Origin: Pseudomonas amygdali
Lineage (GTDB): Bacteria; Pseudomonadota; Gammaproteobacteria; Pseudomonadales; Pseudomonadaceae
Direction of reading: 5' to 3'
DNA length: 64,000 nt
NCBI RefSeq assembly: GCF_002699855.1
Contig: NZ_LKBW01000223.1
Coordinates: forward strand, 1 to 64,000
Position numbers and translations under genes: made by a program. The notes beneath the pieces were generated by a model that was not told the DNA's origin, made no database searches, and saw only the letters and a program-made list of their open reading frames with translations. This document shows, in pieces, positions 52,194 to 60,708 of the stretch. Numbering within the stretch: position 1 is the first letter of the stretch; each line of letters begins with the position of its first letter.

Positions 52194-54362
52194 ATGCCGG
52201 GCCAGCAATCGCAAAGCCGTTTTCTTTTTACCCCTGCCCTGCTGACAATGGGCATCTGGATCGCAACTTCTCAGGCTGCCTACGGCGCTGAAACGCAAGC
52301 CACAGAAGCGTCATCGGCGACGACAATGGAGCTGGGCGCGACGCAAATCAGCAGCGACCAACTTGGCTCTACTACCGAAGACAGTCAGTCCTACACCACG
52401 GGCCCGATGCAGACAGCGACCAAATTGCCGCTGACCATCCGCGAAACCCCGCAGGCTGTGACCGTCGTCACTCGTCAGCGCATGGACGACCAGGCCATGA
52501 CCAGCATCAACGACGTGGTGAAATACACCCCAGGTCTGTTTTTGGACCAGTCCAGCGGACCGGGTCGGCAAACCTATACCTCTCGCGGTTTCGACATCGA
52601 CAACATCATGTACGACGGCCTGCCCGCCTCATACTCGGGCTACACGGCAGGCGTTCAGCCCAACCTGGCCATGTTCGATCATGTCGAGGTGATCAGAGGC
52701 GCTACAGGCCTGGCGACAGGGTCTGGTAACCCTTCAGCGGCGATCAATATGGTGCGCAAACGTCCTACCGCCGTTCCACAAGTCACCCTCACCGGCACGG
52801 TCGGGAGCTGGGACGACTACCGCGGCGTATTCGATGCCTCCGGACCACTGAACGATAGCCGCACGGTACGCGGCCGAATAGTCGGTTCCTACCAGGATGC
52901 CAACAGTTTCCGCGACAAGGAAAAAAGCGATCACAGCGTTTTCTACGGGGTTGTCGAGGCCGATCTGAACGATGCCACGACCGCCACTCTGGGCTTGTCT
53001 CGTCAGGAAGATCAGACCAATTACTTCTGGGGCGGCCTCCCACTCGGCACTGACGGCCATCACCTGAACCTGCCGCGTTCGACCTATTCCGGCTCGGATT
53101 GGGAAAACAAGAAAATCCGCATAGACACCGTGTTCGGTGAGCTGGAGCACCGTTTCGACAACGACTGGAAACTACGCGTAGCAGGCTCGAGCTCGTCGCT
53201 GGACGGTCTGTTTTCAGGCACTTACCTGTCGCGCTACAACGGCCCGCTGGAAACGACGGCCTATCAGTCCAAGCCTGAGGAGCAGCAGACTGCATTCGAT
53301 GTCTACGCCAGCGGACCGGTCGAAGCGTTTGGGCGCACCCATGAAGTGGTGGTCGGCACCAGCAGGCGCGTGTACGACAAGACCAGCAAGGAATACAGCC
53401 CCTACGACACAGGACTGCCGATTGGCGCGCCGAAGCCGGACTTCGTCCGCGATGGCAAGACGCATAGCATCGCCACTCAGGACGCGATTTACCTCACTAC
53501 ACGTCTGAGCCTGGCCGACCCGCTGACCCTGCTCCTCGGCGGCCGTCTGGACTGGTACGACTACGACGATCGCTCTGGCGATGAAGACTACAAGGTCACC
53601 CGCAATCTGACCCGCTACGCGGGGCTGATCTACAAGCTGGATGAACACCATTCCCTGTACACCAGCTACACCGATGTCTTCCAGCCACAGAGCGCGCAAA
53701 GCCTGTCCGGCAAGGTGCTCGACCCCGTCGTGGGCGAAAACTATGAAGTCGGCATCAAGGGCGAATATTTCAACGGCGCCCTCAATGCCAGCCTGGCAGT
53801 GTTCCGGATCGACCAGAAAAACCTCAAGACCGAGTCACCGACCCAGGCGGGCTGCGCGGTCCTGACCTGTTACGACGCAGCCGGTCTGGTACGCAGTCAG
53901 GGCATCGAGATGGAACTGCAAGGCGCGCTGACCGAGAACTGGCAAGTCGGCGCAGGCTACACCTACGCCCGCACCCACTACCTCAAGGACACCGATCCGG
54001 CGAACAAGAACCAGCAATTCAACACCGACACACCTGAGCACCTGTTCAAGGTATCGACCGTCTACCGCCTGCAAGGCGCACTGGAAAAGATGCGCGTCGG
54101 CGGCAACGTCTACTGGCAGAGCCGCATGTACAACGACATCGCGCTCACCGATGGAAGCTATCGCCTGGAACAAGGCAGCTACGCCGTCGCAGACTTGATG
54201 GCGGGGTATCAGGTGAGCAAGAACCTCGACTTGCAACTGAACGCCAACAACATCTTTGACCGCACCTACTACACGGCGATTGGCGCAAGCTCGGTATGGG
54301 GCTCCACCGACGTCTACGGCAACCCGCGCAGCTATGCGTTGACGGCCAAGTACAGCTTTTGA
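52194..54362 (+). CDS. TonB-dependent ferric-siderophore receptor
   Basis: About 722 aa. Signal peptide (SRFLFTPALLTMGIWIATSQ, cleavage around AYG-AE). Plug domain starts with TKLPLTIRETPQAVTVVTRQ, then MDDQAMTSINDVVKYTPGLF. Signature FDHVEVIRGATGLATGSGNPSAAIN follows. A 22-strand barrel ends GNPRSYALTAKYSF with terminal Phe. There is no N-terminal signalling extension, so it is not of the FecA-sigma type. ATG 52194 is preferred because the Fur-like site overlaps the earlier possible start at 52131. No sigma/anti-sigma or siderophore synthesis genes adjoin it; the cognate siderophore is unknown. Confidence 0.92.
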   Translation: MPGQQSQSRFLFTPALLTMGIWIATSQAAYGAETQATEASSATTMELGATQISSDQLGSTTEDSQSYTTGPMQTATKLPLTIRETPQAVTVVTRQRMDDQAMTSINDVVKYTPGLFLDQSSGPGRQTYTSRGFDIDNIMYDGLPASYSGYTAGVQPNLAMFDHVEVIRGATGLATGSGNPSAAINMVRKRPTAVPQVTLTGTVGSWDDYRGVFDASGPLNDSRTVRGRIVGSYQDANSFRDKEKSDHSVFYGVVEADLNDATTATLGLSRQEDQTNYFWGGLPLGTDGHHLNLPRSTYSGSDWENKKIRIDTVFGELEHRFDNDWKLRVAGSSSSLDGLFSGTYLSRYNGPLETTAYQSKPEEQQTAFDVYASGPVEAFGRTHEVVVGTSRRVYDKTSKEYSPYDTGLPIGAPKPDFVRDGKTHSIATQDAIYLTTRLSLADPLTLLLGGRLDWYDYDDRSGDEDYKVTRNLTRYAGLIYKLDEHHSLYTSYTDVFQPQSAQSLSGKVLDPVVGENYEVGIKGEYFNGALNASLAVFRIDQKNLKTESPTQAGCAVLTCYDAAGLVRSQGIEMELQGALTENWQVGAGYTYARTHYLKDTDPANKNQQFNTDTPEHLFKVSTVYRLQGALEKMRVGGNVYWQSRMYNDIALTDGSYRLEQGSYAVADLMAGYQVSKNLDLQLNANNIFDRTYYTAIGASSVWGSTDVYGNPRSYALTAKYSF

Positions 54363-54369
54363 GCCTGAG

Positions 54370-54405
54370 CCACGCTGCTACCAGGCATGCTCGGTAGCAG
54401 CGTGG
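54370..54405. terminator. Bidirectional hairpin after the receptor gene
   Basis: CCACGCTGCTACC, a 10-base loop, then the perfect complement: a 13-bp stem filling the 50-base gap between two convergent genes. No strong T-run. Confidence 0.7.
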
Positions 54406-54412
54406 TTACGCC

Positions 54413-55096
54413 TCACACCCCAAACACCTTCGCCATACCGCCCACCCCTTTGGCCGTCAGCTTCAGTGCTCTGGAGTCCAGATGGCGGCTTACCCAGCCG
54501 CGCGTGAGCATCAGCTCCAGCAGCGCCGCCCCCAGAGCGCCACCGATGTGCGGGGCGCGTTCGCTCCAGTCCAGACAGGCGTAGGCCAGACGCCTGCGTT
54601 GCTGACGTACTGCGTCTACGTCGATGCCCAGCGCATTCAGTGATTCGACACCCCGCTCACTGATCACATAGTCCTTGCCCTGCTCATTTAACCAGCCGGC
54701 CTTCAGTAAGGCATCGTGCAACTTGACGGCGACTTCACCGGCGCAATGGTCGTAACAGGTTCGAGCCTGTCGCAAGGCCGAAGGCGTGTTGGGTTTGAAG
54801 GGCACGGCGCTGTGTTGAGTCAGTAACAGCAAGGCTTCCAGCGCTTGCGCCACCTGCGCATTGGTCAGTCGATAGTAACGATGCCGGCCCTGTACGAGCA
54901 TTTCCACCAGCCCCTGCTCACGCAAACGCGCGAAATGGCCGCTGGCACTCGATGCGCCTATATCGGCCAGCGCCGCCAGCTCGGTCGCGGTTCGTGCGCG
55001 CCCGTCCAGTAGCGCGCAAAGCATTCGGGATCGTGCTGGGTCAGCAATGGCACCCGCCACTGCCGCCAGCGAGAGGTCTGCTGCTTCAACATCCAT
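54413..55096 (-). CDS. ArsR-family transcriptional regulator
   Basis: 227 aa. Winged helix at residues about 10-90 (IADPARSRMLCALLDGRART, then ATELAALADIGASSASGHFARLREQGLV). A C-terminal extension of about 130 aa with Cys/His (YDHCAGEVAVKLHDALLKAG) as in the longer ArsR-like regulators often found beside MFS exporters. It is divergent from the MFS gene with a 73-base gap and probably represses it. The inducer is unknown. Confidence 0.87.
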   Translation of the reverse strand: MDVEAADLSLAAVAGAIADPARSRMLCALLDGRARTATELAALADIGASSASGHFARLREQGLVEMLVQGRHRYYRLTNAQVAQALEALLLLTQHSAVPFKPNTPSALRQARTCYDHCAGEVAVKLHDALLKAGWLNEQGKDYVISERGVESLNALGIDVDAVRQQRRRLAYACLDWSERAPHIGGALGAALLELMLTRGWVSRHLDSRALKLTAKGVGGMAKVFGV

Positions 55097-55169
55097 AGTT
55101 CAGCCATCCCTGAAGTGTTCTCGTAGGCGGTCATCATACTGCTGCCAAACCACTTGAAGGGATTCACCT

Positions 55170-56396
55170 ATGCATCAATCTAGTTTTTTCGGCAGAAAAG
55201 TCGTCGTTGCTACGTTTCTGATGGCTGTGTTTGGCTGGGGCATAGGCTTTTACGGTCCGCCGATATTCATGTATGCCGTGATTCAGAGAACCGGCTGGTC
55301 GACCGCGCTGTGCTCGGCTGCGGTCACGGTGCATTTTCTGGCAGGTACGTTGGTCGTGGTCAACCTGCCTGCGTTGTACAAAAGGTATGGCCTCCCGTGG
55401 ATTACGGTTTCAGGGGCGGCAACCCTTGCTGTCGGTGTGTACGGCTGGTCGATCGCCAATCAGCCCTGGCAATTGTTCATCGCCGCGGCGCTGAGCGGAT
55501 TCGGTTGGGTAACCATGGGCGCGGCAGCGGTCAACGCTACCATCTCGCCGTGGTTTGTCAGCAAGCGCCCTGGCGCATTGGCGATGGCCTATAACGGCGC
55601 AAGCATCGGCGGTGTAGTCTTTTCATCGGGCTGGGTGTACCTGATCGACCGGTTCGGGTTCAGCCTTGCTGCGGTCGTGGTGGGTGTGCTTTCAACAGGT
55701 GTGATCGCGCTCCTCGCTTTCGGTGTGTTCCGTTTCAGGCCTGAACATCTGGGTCAGCACCCCGACGGCATTCTCCAGATAACCACTGACCTGCCTCCAT
55801 TCCAGGACACTGCGCCCATAACGTTACGGAGTAACCGACCATTCCTCACGCTGGCGGCAGCCATGTCGCTCGGGCTGTTTGCGCAGATCGGCCTGATCAG
55901 CCAATTATTCCTGCTGCTGACTGATCACGTCACACAGCAGACCGCAGGTATGGCCATGGGTGTCGCTACCTGCAGCGCTATCTTCGGCAGGTTTCTGTCC
56001 AGCAGGCTGTTAGCGCCAGGCACCTGTCGACGCCACGTCGCCTGCCTGAGTTACGCCTGCCAGTGCCTGGGCTGTGTGGTGCTGATGTTTATAGGCACAA
56101 GCCCTGCCCTGTTATGTGCCGGCATGATTCTTTTCGGTGTGGGTATCGGCAATGCGACATCACTGCCTCCGCTAATTGCCCAAGCGGAATTTCCCAGGCA
56201 TCAGGTTGCGCGCGTGGTGACGTTGATCGTCGCCATCGCTCAAGGCTGCTACGCCTTTGCGCCAGCACTCTTCGGTGGTGTCCGGACTTTATTCAACGGG
56301 CCTGACAGCGACCTGATAGCGCTGGCACTTGCTGCCAGTATTCAGGCGGCAGCGATACTTGTCCTCATCAGCACGCGGCCACATGGAAAACCGTAG
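55170..56396 (+). CDS. MFS transporter
   Basis: 408 aa with twelve hydrophobic segments. Helix 1 region FLMAVFGWGIGFYGPPIFMY and helix 5 NGASIGGVVFSSGWVYLIDRFG resemble the MFS group that includes monocarboxylate-type and YfkF-like carriers. It is divergent from the ArsR-type regulator, so it is likely an induced efflux or uptake system. The substrate is not predictable. GAAGGGATTC lies before the ATG. Confidence 0.88.
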   Translation: MHQSSFFGRKVVVATFLMAVFGWGIGFYGPPIFMYAVIQRTGWSTALCSAAVTVHFLAGTLVVVNLPALYKRYGLPWITVSGAATLAVGVYGWSIANQPWQLFIAAALSGFGWVTMGAAAVNATISPWFVSKRPGALAMAYNGASIGGVVFSSGWVYLIDRFGFSLAAVVVGVLSTGVIALLAFGVFRFRPEHLGQHPDGILQITTDLPPFQDTAPITLRSNRPFLTLAAAMSLGLFAQIGLISQLFLLLTDHVTQQTAGMAMGVATCSAIFGRFLSSRLLAPGTCRRHVACLSYACQCLGCVVLMFIGTSPALLCAGMILFGVGIGNATSLPPLIAQAEFPRHQVARVVTLIVAIAQGCYAFAPALFGGVRTLFNGPDSDLIALALAASIQAAAILVLISTRPHGKP

Positions 56397-56693
56397 CCAA
56401 TTCCGAAAACAGAGTGAACACTCTGCTTTTAAAAAAGAATATTAATTTCCATAAAATAATAGAAAACACTAATTTATTGCCGTAAATATGAATTGTATGG
56501 GATTAAATAAAAGTTAAATCCGTATAGTTGATACCTGAATTTACATACGATCAAATATATAAAATTGCATTCGTGTATTTTACCGTTCAGCAATTTTCTG
56601 CTTGTCACGCACGTTTTGAAGAACCTGTCGGCCGCCCCGAGCTGCCGACTTGCATGTCTGCCTGTTTCATATTTCTATTTGGAGACTCTCCCG
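56397..56693. other. AT-rich leader before the exported small protein
   Basis: About 300 bases with no supportable gene. The first 190 bases are strikingly AT-rich compared with the rest of the window (runs such as TTTTAAAAAAGAATATTAAT). The stretch probably carries the promoter for the small exported protein and the GH3 enzyme, and may be bound by H-NS-like proteins such as MvaT. Confidence 0.6.
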
Positions 56694-56942
56694 ATGGCCA
56701 GCCCCCTGCTGCCTGTTGTTGCCACTTTACTGATGTCCCTCGCCGCCCTGCCGGTGTCTGCCGCTGACAGGCAGAACCCGCTGCCATCAACCTCGAGCGA
56801 GCGGCGTGCAGAGGTCGACGCTCAGCGTGAGCAGATCACCGGTGCCGACGCTGCCGTACAGAAAACGCCCAATGGCGCGCAAACGGTGGTGGATGCGCCG
56901 ATCGACACTGCTGACGCCCCTGCCGGCAGTGAAGACCACTGA
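56694..56942 (+). CDS. Small exported protein of unknown function
   Basis: 82 aa. Starts MASPLLPVVATLLMSLAALP with cleavage expected after VSA (VSA-ADRQ). The mature part is about 60 aa, acidic and low-complexity (SSERRAEVDAQREQITGADA), without cysteines. ATG 56694 follows GGAG 9 bases upstream. It is 53 bases ahead of the GH3 gene on the same strand, so they are probably co-transcribed. I do not recognise a family. Confidence 0.7.
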   Translation: MASPLLPVVATLLMSLAALPVSAADRQNPLPSTSSERRAEVDAQREQITGADAAVQKTPNGAQTVVDAPIDTADAPAGSEDH

Positions 56943-56995
56943 GTGACCCACTGACTGCAACCGATCAACCTATGAATGACGTAAGGAATAACTCC

Positions 56996-59677
56996 GTGTC
57001 CATGATCAAACAAGGCCTGGGCCTGAGCCTGTTGGCGCTCGGTATCGCCCAGGCAGGCAGCGTGTTCGCTGTGACGCCGATGACAGGCAATGAAGTCGAA
57101 GCGCGCGTAGGCGCAATGCTCGACAACATGACGCAATCGGAAAAAATCAATTTCTCGCGCGTTGACGACGGCCGGATGATTCCGAAGCTGGACAAGTTCA
57201 ACCTGCAGGGTACGGTCGCCTATGACTCGGCGATGGGCGTTCTGGTCGGCGGCAAGACGTTCGGTGCGCAGTACCCTTCCCCGTCAGCACTCGCAGCCAC
57301 CTGGAGCATCAACCGGGCCAAGGAATTCGGTCTGGCGATCGGCTACGAAACCCGGATAGCGGGCGGGCAGCAAATGCTCTCGCCAGCCATAAACCTCTAC
57401 CGTACGCCTTTCAACGGGCGAGCGGCTGAGTACATGAGCGGCGAAGACCCGTTTCTCGGTGCAGTACTGGCGCCTGCGGTGACCAACGGCATTCAGGTGC
57501 AGGGCGTCCAGGCGGCCGCCAAGCATTACCTGATGAACGAGCAGGAAGCGAACCGTCATTATCTGGATGTGAAGATTGACGAGCGAGCGATGCAAGAACT
57601 GTATCTGCCTGGCTTCGAGTCACTGGTCAAGAACGCCAATATCGCCTCGATCATGTGCGGCTACAACAAGATCAACGGCGAATACGCGTGTGAAAACCAC
57701 CACCTCATCACCGACATCCTGAAAGGCCAATGGGGCTTTCAAGGTAACGTCATGAGCGATTTCAACTCGGTTCAGGACGCCTTCAAGGGTGCGTGGGCGG
57801 GTACCGATATCGACATGCCCAGCGGACTCCAGTTTACTGAAGCCAAACTGCTGCCTTATGTCTGGAATGGTCAACTGCATCAGAACGTGATCGACGACAA
57901 GGTGCGCAGAAACCTGAGAGCGCTGGTCAGCTACGGCTTTGACAAGGGGATCAACAAGGCGCAGCCACTGGAGCATCGTGAGTACGGGCAACTGGCGGCC
58001 TTGAACGTGGCCAGGGAGTCGATAGTTCTGCTGCGCAACCAGCCGGTAGACGGAAACAAGCCTCTGCTGCCACTGTCCAGAAACGCAAAGATAGCGGTCA
58101 TTGGTGATCTGGCCATGCAGCCCCCGACCGCGCCGTTCGGTACGGCTTATTCGGCACCCGCAAGCTATGTCACTGAACTGAGCGGCCTCAAGCAACTGGC
58201 GTCGAATACATCCAACGTGGAATACCTTTCACAGATGAGCCTGAACCCGAAGTCGTCGGTCTGGTATCAGCCCGCTAAAGACCAACAGGCCATCAGCAAT
58301 ACCGGTGTAAAAGCCGAGTATTACGCCAATACCTCGCTGTCCGGCGACCCGGTTGCAACCCGCGTCGAACCCGGCATCAATCTGGACTGGATTACCAACA
58401 CCAACCAGACCGATAACGGCACCAGCACAGTCAACGGCTATACCCCGTCAGCAGGCTCGTTCTCGGCGCGTTTCACCGGCAAGATCAAACCGACGATCAG
58501 CGGCCCTCAGGTGTTCAAGGTACGGGCGGACGGTGCCTATAAACTCTGGATCAATGACGAGCTGGTGCTTGAGGATGAGGGCTCGCAAGTCTCGTTCGAC
58601 CTGATTCCAGTGGTGCCGCGCACCGTCAAAACGGCCAGTCTCAAGGCTGGTACCGAGTACAACGTGCGCCTTGAATATCGCCGGCTTAAAGGCAACTTCA
58701 CTCCGGTGCTGGGTGGCATGAACGGTGTGCAGATGAGCTGGGCATCGTTGCGTCCACCGAAGAACCTGGGAGATTACGACGCTGTCGTGGTAGCCGCCGG
58801 CAATAACTTCGAATACGAGGGTGAGTCGCTTGGTCGGCCGTTCGAACTGCCGCAATTCCAGTCCGAGTTGATCAGCTTCATTCAGAAAGCCAACCCCAAA
58901 ACCATCGTCGTACTGCACGGTGGCGGTGGTATGGATATGCAGCCCTGGGCTGACAAGGTAGCTGCGTCTCTGCACGCATGGTATCCGGGGCAACAGGGTG
59001 GTCAGGCACTGGCCGAAATTCTGTATGGCAAGGTCAACCCGTCGGGCAAGCTTCCGATCACCCTGGACAAGAAGGCGCAGGACAACCCCAGCCATGCTTC
59101 CTACTCGAACCCGGTGCCGTACTATTTCAGCAGCGCCAACCCTCCAGTTGAAATGACCTACAGCGAAGGCCTGTACCTGGGCTATCGCGGTTACGACAAG
59201 AAGCACACCAAACCGCTCTATCCATTCGGTTTCGGGCTTTCCTATACCACGTACGAGTACAGTGATCTGAAACTGTCGAGCAACGTATTGGCTCCGGGCG
59301 CGACCATTCAGGCCTCTTTCAAGGTCACCAATACTGGCGACAAGGCAGGTTTTGAAGTTGCTCAGCTTTATGTGCAGCCATCCAGGCCTCAGGTTGATCG
59401 CCCGGAGAAAGAGTTGAAGGGCTTTACCAAGGTTTACCTGAAGGCAGGTGAGAGCAAAACCGTCACGATTGCACTGGACTCGCGTTCTTTCGCTTATTAC
59501 TCACCCGATTCGGTGAGCTGGACCGTCGACCCTGGCAAGTTCAAGGTCCTGGTTGGAAAGGACTCGGAAAACCTGACACTCGACCGCACGGTAGTAGCGC
59601 TTTACCCGGAGCAACTGACCACACGAGATTCAAACCCCCTTCCAGTCCCCCTGCGCAAGGCAGAGCAGGCTTACTAA
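56996..59677 (+). CDS. Exported GH3-family beta-glucosidase with PA14 insert
   Basis: About 893 aa. Signal peptide (KQGLGLSLLALGIAQAGSVF, cleavage after VFA). GH3 N-terminal barrel with AAKHYLMNEQEANRHYLD and the nucleophile Asp255 in VMSDFNSV. The (alpha/beta) sandwich follows (NVARESIVLLRN, PSGKLPITLDKK) and is interrupted by a PA14 domain (about 436-583, TGVKAEYYANTSLSG). Then a fibronectin-III-like end (FGFGLSYTTYEYSDL, EVAQLYVQPS). GTG 56996 has AAGGA 8 bases upstream; ATG 57002 is nearly as good and ATG 56972 is possible. It splits beta-glucosides, perhaps plant-derived, in the periplasm or outside. Confidence 0.92.
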   Translation: MSMIKQGLGLSLLALGIAQAGSVFAVTPMTGNEVEARVGAMLDNMTQSEKINFSRVDDGRMIPKLDKFNLQGTVAYDSAMGVLVGGKTFGAQYPSPSALAATWSINRAKEFGLAIGYETRIAGGQQMLSPAINLYRTPFNGRAAEYMSGEDPFLGAVLAPAVTNGIQVQGVQAAAKHYLMNEQEANRHYLDVKIDERAMQELYLPGFESLVKNANIASIMCGYNKINGEYACENHHLITDILKGQWGFQGNVMSDFNSVQDAFKGAWAGTDIDMPSGLQFTEAKLLPYVWNGQLHQNVIDDKVRRNLRALVSYGFDKGINKAQPLEHREYGQLAALNVARESIVLLRNQPVDGNKPLLPLSRNAKIAVIGDLAMQPPTAPFGTAYSAPASYVTELSGLKQLASNTSNVEYLSQMSLNPKSSVWYQPAKDQQAISNTGVKAEYYANTSLSGDPVATRVEPGINLDWITNTNQTDNGTSTVNGYTPSAGSFSARFTGKIKPTISGPQVFKVRADGAYKLWINDELVLEDEGSQVSFDLIPVVPRTVKTASLKAGTEYNVRLEYRRLKGNFTPVLGGMNGVQMSWASLRPPKNLGDYDAVVVAAGNNFEYEGESLGRPFELPQFQSELISFIQKANPKTIVVLHGGGGMDMQPWADKVAASLHAWYPGQQGGQALAEILYGKVNPSGKLPITLDKKAQDNPSHASYSNPVPYYFSSANPPVEMTYSEGLYLGYRGYDKKHTKPLYPFGFGLSYTTYEYSDLKLSSNVLAPGATIQASFKVTNTGDKAGFEVAQLYVQPSRPQVDRPEKELKGFTKVYLKAGESKTVTIALDSRSFAYYSPDSVSWTVDPGKFKVLVGKDSENLTLDRTVVALYPEQLTTRDSNPLPVPLRKAEQAY

Positions 59678-59699
59678 GCAACAGCCATTCTGAGTAGCG

Positions 59700-59730
59700 G
59701 TAATCGGTGGTCGATGCGACCACCGATTAC
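59700..59730. terminator. Bidirectional hairpin after the GH3 gene
   Basis: GTAATCGGTGGTCG, loop ATG, then the exact complement: a perfect 14-bp stem between convergent GH3 and TetR genes. TCTC follows rather than a T-run. Confidence 0.7.
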
Positions 59731-59751
59731 TCTCATGCGATTGATCGTTGA

Positions 59752-60405
59752 TCAGCGCCCAGTCAGATCCCGCGCCAGTCGTTCGAGAAACCTGGCAAAT
59801 GCGCTGTCTATCTGCACGTCTGCTGGCGATCGAAGCCACTGAATCTGCATGCCATCCATCATCGCAACTATCTCAAGGCTGATTTGCCTGACATCAATGT
59901 CCTGGCGAATTTCACCTGCCTGAGCCAGCACATTCAGATGCGTCTGAAGATGACTGTGCACAATCTGGAAACGCTCACTGAACCAGCGGTGTGCAGGGTG
60001 CGTGACCGACAGACTTTCAGTGTTTATGATCATCAGCGCCTGGCTGACGGAGGCGTCTTCGATGCTGAAACTCATGACCTGCTTCAGAAAGGCCATGAAC
60101 CCCTCCAGCGAAGCGACTTGCCCGGCGTCCTGCAACCTGGCAGCAACGTACTGATCCCGATGTTCAAGAACAGCTTGCAACAACACCAGTTTGGTCGGGA
60201 AATGATGCAGCAATCCGACCTGAGAGAGACCTGCAACCTTGGCAATGTTAGACAACGAGGCCCCCGCATAGCCATCCCGGGCGAAGATGGTCATGGCTGC
60301 CTGAATAATCTCTGCCTTGCGCACCTCCCCTTTGGGAAGACGTCGCTTCACCGCAGGTTGCTTGACTGTGGCGGGTGTATCAGAACTGTTTGAATTCACG
60401 GACAT
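59752..60405 (-). CDS. TetR-family transcriptional regulator
   Basis: 217 aa. Helix-turn-helix IIQAAMTIFARDGYAGASLS, then NIAKVAGLSQVGLLHHFPTK near residues 32-80, followed by a helical ligand domain (VSQALMIINTESLSVTHPAHRW). ATG 60405 is chosen because the frame beyond it is cysteine-rich and unlike the family. It is convergent with the GH3 gene and may regulate it, as TetR-like proteins next to glucosidases sometimes do; that is inference. Confidence 0.88.
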   Translation of the reverse strand: MSVNSNSSDTPATVKQPAVKRRLPKGEVRKAEIIQAAMTIFARDGYAGASLSNIAKVAGLSQVGLLHHFPTKLVLLQAVLEHRDQYVAARLQDAGQVASLEGFMAFLKQVMSFSIEDASVSQALMIINTESLSVTHPAHRWFSERFQIVHSHLQTHLNVLAQAGEIRQDIDVRQISLEIVAMMDGMQIQWLRSPADVQIDSAFARFLERLARDLTGR

Positions 60406-60708
60406 ACGAAGGGCACTGTTCGCACAACGAAAGGATAAATCGTAGCATGCGACCGGAAGAAACCCGGAAAAAAGGCCTGAGCACCGATATTGACGCCCTT
60501 TAAAGAAACCCGCACGCATGCCGATGCATACCGAAGCCCGACTGTATGTCGATAGCCATAGAGAGACATACCCAAAGTACGGCACCTGGCACCCGGACGC
60601 TGAGGGGCACTGGCAAGCGTCGACCTCGACAGTGAGATTGCAGTGCGAAAAGCAGCCACGGGCAGCTGCCCGACCATGCAGACAATTAACGTGTGAGCCG
60701 GAGGCGCT

